Below, piece by piece: positions 60,901 to 64,000 of a stretch of DNA of 64,000 nucleotides. The notes below the pieces were generated by a model. That model had not been told where the DNA came from, did not search any database, and saw only the letters and a list, made by a program, of their open reading frames with translations. A program made the position numbers and the translations under genes. Position 1 is the stretch's first letter, and every line of letters begins with the position of its first letter. This stretch comes from Dysidea avara (Eukaryota; Porifera; Demospongiae; Dictyoceratida; Dysideidae): contig NC_089272.1 in NCBI RefSeq assembly GCF_963678975.1, positions 61,950,574-62,014,573 of the forward strand, given 5' to 3'.

Positions 60901-62204
60901 CCATATTGCCTTATCAAATACCCTGATGTGCTATGGTCCATACTCTACAAGTATACCGCATCAAAAGAAAGAAATGGCGCTGCACACCCCAGCTATCAAA
61001 TATCTTCTGAAAAGTGAAGCATCCATTGTGCTTTGTTGTCAGCTATGTTCAACCTGTTACACAGCATTACGAATCAAGAACTGTTCAAAAGCATTTCTGC
61101 AATCAAAGTAGCTACTATGAAAAATATCGACGATTTCCATTACAAAGGGAAGCCATCACGTACTACAGCCAAATCGATACTTTTCACTGTCAGCTAAGAT
61201 GAATGGGACACAAAGGAGGACACTGGTAAATCCATGAAGAATGCATTGTATGTACTGCAGTATGCCAAAAGGCAGCTCTCGGGTGGAAGCGACAACGAAC
61301 AGTGAAAAGATCAAGCCTTTATTGAGTTACGCTTGTCTGAAGGCATCAGGCAGTTACTAGTAGAAAATTCTGTTTTAGAAATTTTTAAAAAAATCATAGC
61401 AACTTATTGAAATTGTTTCAGGTTGATTGTTTTAGCTTAGTTTTACCCAACCGAAACTGCTTCTTTGTCGTCAGGGAAAAGCGAGGCTGGTTTTTTGGGT
61501 TTTTTTTCATGGGCCACACCCACACCTTTGTGGTCCCTACTATACAGTACTGTATGATATTGATTTGAGCCATATTTCTCTGAGTAACAAAGTGACTAAT
61601 ACTTTAAATGTATAACGTTATCTTAATGCAAGAACTACACAATTACAGTACTCTATTCCAGGGTTTTGCTTTGCTCATCACATATACACTTTTCCACAAT
61701 AACTTACTACTCTGCTAAAATTAAACACCACATTGAACAGCAAAGGTTATTTGAGAATTTATACCATACAGCCAATATCGAACGATACACAATACAACTT
61801 ACACTGTGAACAAACTGTAATTTTCCAGATTTAGCAAGCTGATTCATCAACTTTGTAATGTATCCAGCTAAGAGCAGATCACTGCAAAACAACTCAAACA
61901 TTGAAGACAGTGAAATACATGCAGAGCAGAGGGTTGCAATGCATGGCCAATTCTGTGCAGTATACTCTTTCTGTAATGTCTTCATTACACTTGTAAACAC
62001 TGCTGCAGTACTAATTGATGACAAGTGCTGGCCAAACTGTTGTTTCTCTGTGTCGTCATTTAACTGACTAGCCAAGGCAACAATGCTTTTTATAGCATCC
62101 TTCACTTGTGATAAAATATCTTTCTTAAATCCATTTAAATCCGCTGATGCTTGTTTTAAAAATTCAGTAGCAAGGGTTGCCTTTTGCAGTACACTTTCAT
62201 CCAT
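45896..62204 (-). CDS. Large multi-domain gene: ARM-like, TPR-like, HNH-like, four LPxGH repeats (about 1511 aa)
   Basis: Seven exons join in phase with GT-AG borders: 61803-62204, 57654-58260, 54067-55831, 52147-52719, 48803-49354, 46689-47258 and 45896-45962. They total 4536 bp. Domain order by residue: armadillo-like helices (1-336), TPR-like helices (about 337-460), an HNH-like Cys/His domain (about 463-580), a mixed region, then LPxGH repeats at about 800-925, 925-1116, 1116-1300 and 1300-1490. The last three each carry an N-terminal CxxC finger. No transmembrane segment or signal peptide is seen, so an intracellular protein is likely. I do not know this architecture. A nuclease joined to protein-interaction repeats suggests a regulated effector, but that is speculation. 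Exons could be missing, since the model rests on phase and splice consensus only. Confidence 0.7.
46689..47258 (-). CDS. Exon 6: CxxC finger plus LPxGH repeat
   Basis: A symmetric 570-bp exon. The finger reads CFPHCWFCESRCCVCL ... HCSEDC. Then come LPCGYKVTN, VTLPQGHCVVFHVSR, ILFVCVN, PYVLYHQFN and FYVSHTTFEPKEPL. The end is ambiguous: reading on gives a TAA stop (46685-46687), but a gtaagg donor at the same spot gives phase 2, like exons 4 and 5, and leads into exon 7. Confidence 0.7.
47336..48023. mobile_element. Inverted-repeat element of the GGACTGGACTCACAGACTGAG family
   Basis: The left end (gtagtttactagctattt ... ggactgaattcgcagactgg) and the right end (...ctgtgagtctagtctgcaaa...tttactac) are inverted over about 95 bp. 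It sits in the intron between exons 5 and 6. The same terminal repeat makes the arms of the palindrome at 28873-29401. Confidence 0.75.
48803..49354 (-). CDS. Exon 5: CxxC finger plus LPxGH repeat
   Basis: A symmetric phase 2-2 exon of 552 bp. The finger reads CQIPCWYCQKRCINCF ... FCSSLCE, followed by LPEGFTVNR, VTLPEGHRHLLHTSG, LTIVLCLDD, YALLHDYMP and FYISTEDFSVEGLL. It ends in helices before a gtaagt donor. Confidence 0.75.
49610..50300. repeat. Dispersed repeat with CAAGCCCAAAAGTGCCTTCAG core (copy 1)
   Basis: The blocks cctcacaata, cagtattggttaggta, ccaagcccaaaagtgccttc and ctactgactgac recur in the same order at 58,670-58,960 and, inverted, at about 61,340-61,500. An (AT)n run and a gactgac microsatellite (49,824-49,841) are inside. 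It lies in the intron between exons 4 and 5. Confidence 0.6.
50831..51360 (-). pseudogene. Retroelement protein fragment
   Basis: The minus strand reads PGDLERDLLALPTLIGGTGI then INPIG. After a frame change it reads MSWPLTVLPLQEHNFSLHKT, ALHDAVILRYGWDP and AFHHNEIHVV. I know this order (LPxxxGGxGIxNP ... LPLxEHxFxLHKxxFxDAxxLRYGW ... RHNE) from the C-terminal part of repetitive retroelement proteins in corals and sponges. The exact class is uncertain. The copy is broken. Confidence 0.6.
51405..51590. repeat. Three tandem units of 50-65 bp
   Basis: Each unit holds a tattgttcgt block, a cgtaccagcc-like block and a ttatatgga block. The middle unit is shorter. It is a small minisatellite in an intron of the large gene. 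Confidence 0.7.
52147..52719 (-). CDS. Exon 4: CxxC finger plus LPxGH repeat
   Basis: A symmetric phase 2-2 exon of 573 bp. The finger reads CVPLCWFCCNKCDVCF ... YCSETC, a MYND-like spacing. Then come LPEGFEIRN, VNLPENHVVISHG, LTVFLCKS, PYVICHLHS and IFISLQDLQLMELLPG. It aligns end to end with exons 5 and 6. Confidence 0.75.
52908..53344. mobile_element. MITE with TAGGCCTGCACCGATTATGC end and 8-bp target duplication
   Basis: The element is flanked by TATCTAAT on both sides (52900-52907 and 53345-53352). The ends are taggcctg and caggccta. The interior gcataat units and the ccgattatgc stretch relate it to the element at 26165-26608. Three copies of the dispersed motif lie at about 53,129, 53,161 and 53,190. 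Confidence 0.85.
53353..54066. other. Intron DNA with CA microsatellite
   Basis: The tract at 53,985-54,056 (gcacacac/cacacgcac repeats) lies directly against the exon 3 donor. Nothing else recognised. Confidence 0.5.
54067..55831 (-). CDS. Exon 3: TPR-like helices, HNH-like domain and first LPxGH repeat
   Basis: The exon starts DISSTIGYLQVAYHGGRYNE, a TPR-like helix pair pattern. The Cys/His domain follows: CKRCLLCHSKSQLKSSHVIP, then about 40 residues on LCSKCENLLSKDESHFAKEF, and then WLYQFSTGLVFRAL. This C..C / SHxIP / LC..CE / E..FA / WL..F...R.L order matches an HNH-like family I know from bacterial hypothetical proteins. The His is in place; whether it is catalytic is unknown. The exon ends with LPVGHKLLLHQTLNS, HFLCIGN, PYVVQHRF and GYFISSNNLSPDELLP, the first LPxGH unit. 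It has no CxxC finger of its own. Confidence 0.75.
55920..56116. mobile_element. Small MITE in intron 2
   Basis: The left arm aatagccaagctgtgaaaaa through gtctttcaaaaataggctag pairs with the right arm ctagcctatttttggaagg through ttctcacagcttagctgtt. Non-coding. Confidence 0.8.
56205..56338. mobile_element. Small MITE in intron 2, second family
   Basis: The left end tagacttcagacctcagggg and the right end ctgcggtctgaagtcta are inverted, and the pairing continues through taatttagtaaccc / gggttactaaata. It is about 134 bp and lies next to the MITE at 55920. Confidence 0.8.
56988..57069 (+). repeat. tRNA-like sequence, probably a tRNA-derived SINE head
   Basis: An A-box-like tgacagagtggtaaagg and a B-box-like ggtttgaacc are about 40 bp apart, with a T-arm-like stem (ggtccttggtttgaaccgagg) and a following TTTT. 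The acceptor stem is imperfect (agcag ... ctgct), so a working tRNA is unlikely. A copy of the dispersed motif (ctattaaagtatctcaat) follows at 57,096. Confidence 0.45.
57075..57653. other. Intron 2 remainder, nothing recognised
   Basis: AT-rich, with no inverted repeats or exons noticed. Confidence 0.35.
57654..58260 (-). CDS. Exon 2: armadillo-like repeats
   Basis: The exon enters in phase 0 (TEEYLTVTALCTLENCALCE) and leaves in phase 1 after GWNPLK. The helical repeats include VSIPALIILGLMNSD, LNYIAVSLLELLKGARG and KLETLEILWTLATHDSTKEL, with the Leu/Ala spacing and Asn/Gly turns of armadillo folds. It continues the pattern of exon 1. Confidence 0.75.
58640..59230. repeat. Dispersed repeat with CAAGCCCAAAAGTGCCTTCAG core (copy 2)
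   Basis: Same block order as copy 1 (cctcacaatgacat, cagtattggttgggta, caagcccaaaagtgccttca, ttctactgcctgcctga). It lies in intron 1 of the large gene. Confidence 0.6.
60200..60475. repeat. Fold-back element, first of an adjacent pair
   Basis: The left arm attaggaattttaaactagag ... agtactgaaacaagctggat ... acattac/gtaatgtcca pairs with the inverse on the right (..ccagcttgtttcaatact ... ctctagtttaaaattcctaa). The open frame 60009-60233 ends within the left arm, so it is not independent coding evidence. Confidence 0.8.
60505..60716. repeat. Fold-back element, second of an adjacent pair
   Basis: agtagggaccatagcacatc, gataaaaagtactgaaacaa and tatccctactgtgca pair with agcacagtagggatata and cttgttttggtacttttatcgatgtg. 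It shares the aaaaagtactgaaacaag block with its neighbour, so the two are related. Confidence 0.75.
60717..61540. repeat. Dispersed repeat, inverted copy 3 and flanking repeat DNA
   Basis: Blocks from about 61,340 (aggcatcaggcagttactag, tagaaaattctgt, caggttgat, tttacccaacc, tgggttttttttcat) are the inverse of those at 58,670-58,960. No exon recognised. Confidence 0.5.
61803..62204 (-). CDS. Exon 1: N-terminal helical repeats
   Basis: The exon opens MDESVLQKATLATEFLKQAS and encodes alpha-helices with the hydrophobic pattern of armadillo/HEAT repeats (IKSIVALASQL, CIATLCSACISLSSMFEL). It ends at a strong gtaagt donor in phase 0. The start could instead lie upstream, since cttag precedes the ATG like an acceptor. 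Confidence 0.65.
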
Positions 62205-63422
62205 ACTCTAAGTTCCAATACAGTTATGTGTAAGTCAAGATTACAGGGAGAACAGTAGCTACATATAACCAGTTCAAAATCATTATACATGCACAGCAGA
62301 TATTGAGCAAACAATTACAACATTCCCATACACTCTAGTAGCTATAGATAGAAGATAAACTACATTGTTTACAACATATAGTAATATTTTACTATCAAAT
62401 AAGGTTAACCTCTTCTCATTATCAGAAGCTGAAGCACAAAAATTTGGTGCTCAAAAACCTTGAAACAAATTGTATACACACAAATCAAATTTAAAATCAT
62501 TATAATATTTTTTATCACTGGGCACTGGAAGGTTAAAAGGCATAGCCTGAAAGAGGTGGTATAAGAGAAATCATTGAGTTAAGTAACCAAAGCCGGACAA
62601 ATACCTATGAGTATAAATTACAACCCCAGCGTGACTTAATCTGCTGGTCACCAGACCAGTATCACACTCAGTGGTCAAGCCAGGGAGGCCACCAAAGTAG
62701 GGAAATGCTAAACCCACACAGTTCAGTTAGAATTCCCCTGCATGCCACAATAAATTATAATTATATCAATTTTACCACTCTAATAACCATGGATGCATGA
62801 ATTGTTGATCAAATAACTTATCTGTCTGTGCTCGTTTTCAAAATTACCCTGGCCTTTAGCTACCTGTTAAACACTGAGGACCCAGCAAAGATTAGTTTTT
62901 CATGAGAAAATTGAAGTGGATCATCGGCAGACAGGCATGGTCATTACCATTATCCCTGTACATGCTACAGTAGTCAGGTTCACCTGACCAAGAGCCCTTG
63001 TTTCTTGCTAACACATGCAACTTTTGTATGTTGCCCAAACATTTATGTAATAGAACTGTGAAGCACTTTAAACACCAGAAGTGTTTGTTTAAAAAGCATT
63101 TTGATACTAGCAAGAATAAGCATAAATCTTCATTACATTTAGTATGAATGATTCAAGCACACAAACATGTTTATATCTTGTACTAGTTCACCTTTTTGAT
63201 ATTAGTGTTTTTGACGATAGGGTTCAGGTGAATATGAACTAACTATAGGCTATGTTAGTGTCCTCTGCTGGGCTGCATGCACATTGGAACCATATTCTCC
63301 ATTCAGTTGCTGAGGAGTGGCTCAGTTTTTCAGTTGGTGTCTCTTGCTAAGGCCACAATTTGGTTATTTCATCAGTGTTTGCATAATTATATTTCCACTG
63401 CCATACCCAGATTTAATCATTA
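62205..63422. other. Upstream of the large gene, no further exon seen
   Basis: Promoter and 5' UTR of the large gene may lie in the first few hundred bases, but no TATA box or other element is convincing. Confidence 0.35.
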
Positions 63423-63733
63423 CAAGGGGGTGGCACTCCTATATATCCTGTACTCTGATCTTCGTCCTTGGTCAAAGTGGTCAAAGTGGTCAAAGTCGAA
63501 AAATAAGCCTTGACCTTTGACTTACGCTAAAATCTGCATTTGACTCTTGGCCAAATTCTTGCATATTTTCGTAAAATTACGTTTATGTTGCAACTCTAAA
63601 AAAAGTATCGATTGTAATATAGACTTTACAAACGAAGCTCGTCTTTTGACCTACTGCAAATTTCTTGCTTTACTTTCGTTTTGACCGAGGACAAAGATCA
63701 GAGTACAGAATATATTGGAGTGCCACCCCCTTG
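63423..63733. mobile_element. MITE with CAAGGGGGTGGCA ends and 5-bp target duplication
   Basis: The ends caagggggtggcactcc and ggagtgccacccccttg are exact inverses. CATTA flanks both sides. The pairing continues through ctgtactctgatctt / aagatcagagtacag. Inside is a triple gtggtcaaa repeat near 63,474. Confidence 0.88.
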
Positions 63734-64000
63734 CATTAGGTATTTGTCTGTATTAGTGGCATTTATCATGCTTTACAACACCAGTGAGGACGGAGAACTG
63801 TATCATGATTTTCATAGTGCTATATACAAACTTAGGTTCTTGGATCATGGCAACACCTCGTACAGGCTCTGCCTCCAGTGCTGAAATGGTAAAACTATAA
63901 AACAAAATCGGGCAAAATAATGTGGTGGTGGTGTTTACAGTTAAGGTCAGCTGGCAACCCATTAGCGAGTTCAATAGTGCTAGTTGCCCAGACTGAGCGA
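63734..64000. other. Window end, nothing recognised
   Basis: No exon or element was recognised in the last 267 bases. Confidence 0.4.

Overview
The window looks like nuclear DNA of an early-branching animal, most plausibly a sponge (inference). Support: a complete spliced alpha-tubulin gene whose first coding exon is only the ATG, the last exon of ubiquitin-ribosomal protein L40, a CARD exon, a seven-transmembrane receptor, GT-AG introns, an AT-rich background and dense fold-back elements. No bacterial operons, ribosome binding sites, rRNA or CRISPR arrays are present. Species cannot be named from sequence alone.

Layout. 0-10 kb: terminal RPL40 exon (+), a CARD exon (-), several MITEs, and an intronless gene for a 706-residue secreted protein (-) whose 5' end is duplicated head-to-head just upstream. 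10-21 kb: essentially transposon debris, including hAT-like MITEs with perfect target-site duplications, a TTAA-flanked element, a 310-bp palindrome and two GC-rich hairpins. 21-23 kb: alpha-tubulin (-), four coding exons giving exactly 451 residues, with a TATA box. 24-25.5 kb: a decayed LINE reverse transcriptase (-). 27.3-34.5 kb: a decayed multi-exon gene (-) with CARF-like, Mutator-type transposase, SWIM, CXXC and OTU segments; a roughly 530-bp near-perfect palindrome lies in one intron. 35.5-37.8 kb: a second decayed LINE (+). 38.5 kb: a pseudogene of the seven-transmembrane receptor gene found intact at 42.3-43.5 kb (+).

45.9-62.2 kb holds the most striking locus: one minus-strand gene that I reconstruct from seven phase-compatible exons (1511 residues). 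It encodes armadillo-like helices, TPR-like helices, an HNH-like Cys/His domain resembling one in bacterial hypothetical proteins, and then four copies of a domain I do not recognise, marked by an LPxGH motif. Three of the copies are encoded by symmetric phase 2-2 exons that each begin with a CxxC finger. A short last exon encodes only the start of another finger and then a stop.

Apart from the exons belonging to a single gene, I see no sign that neighbouring genes work together. Most of the rest of the DNA is mobile-element remnants, many sharing the short motif TCTAATAGARCAGTCA.
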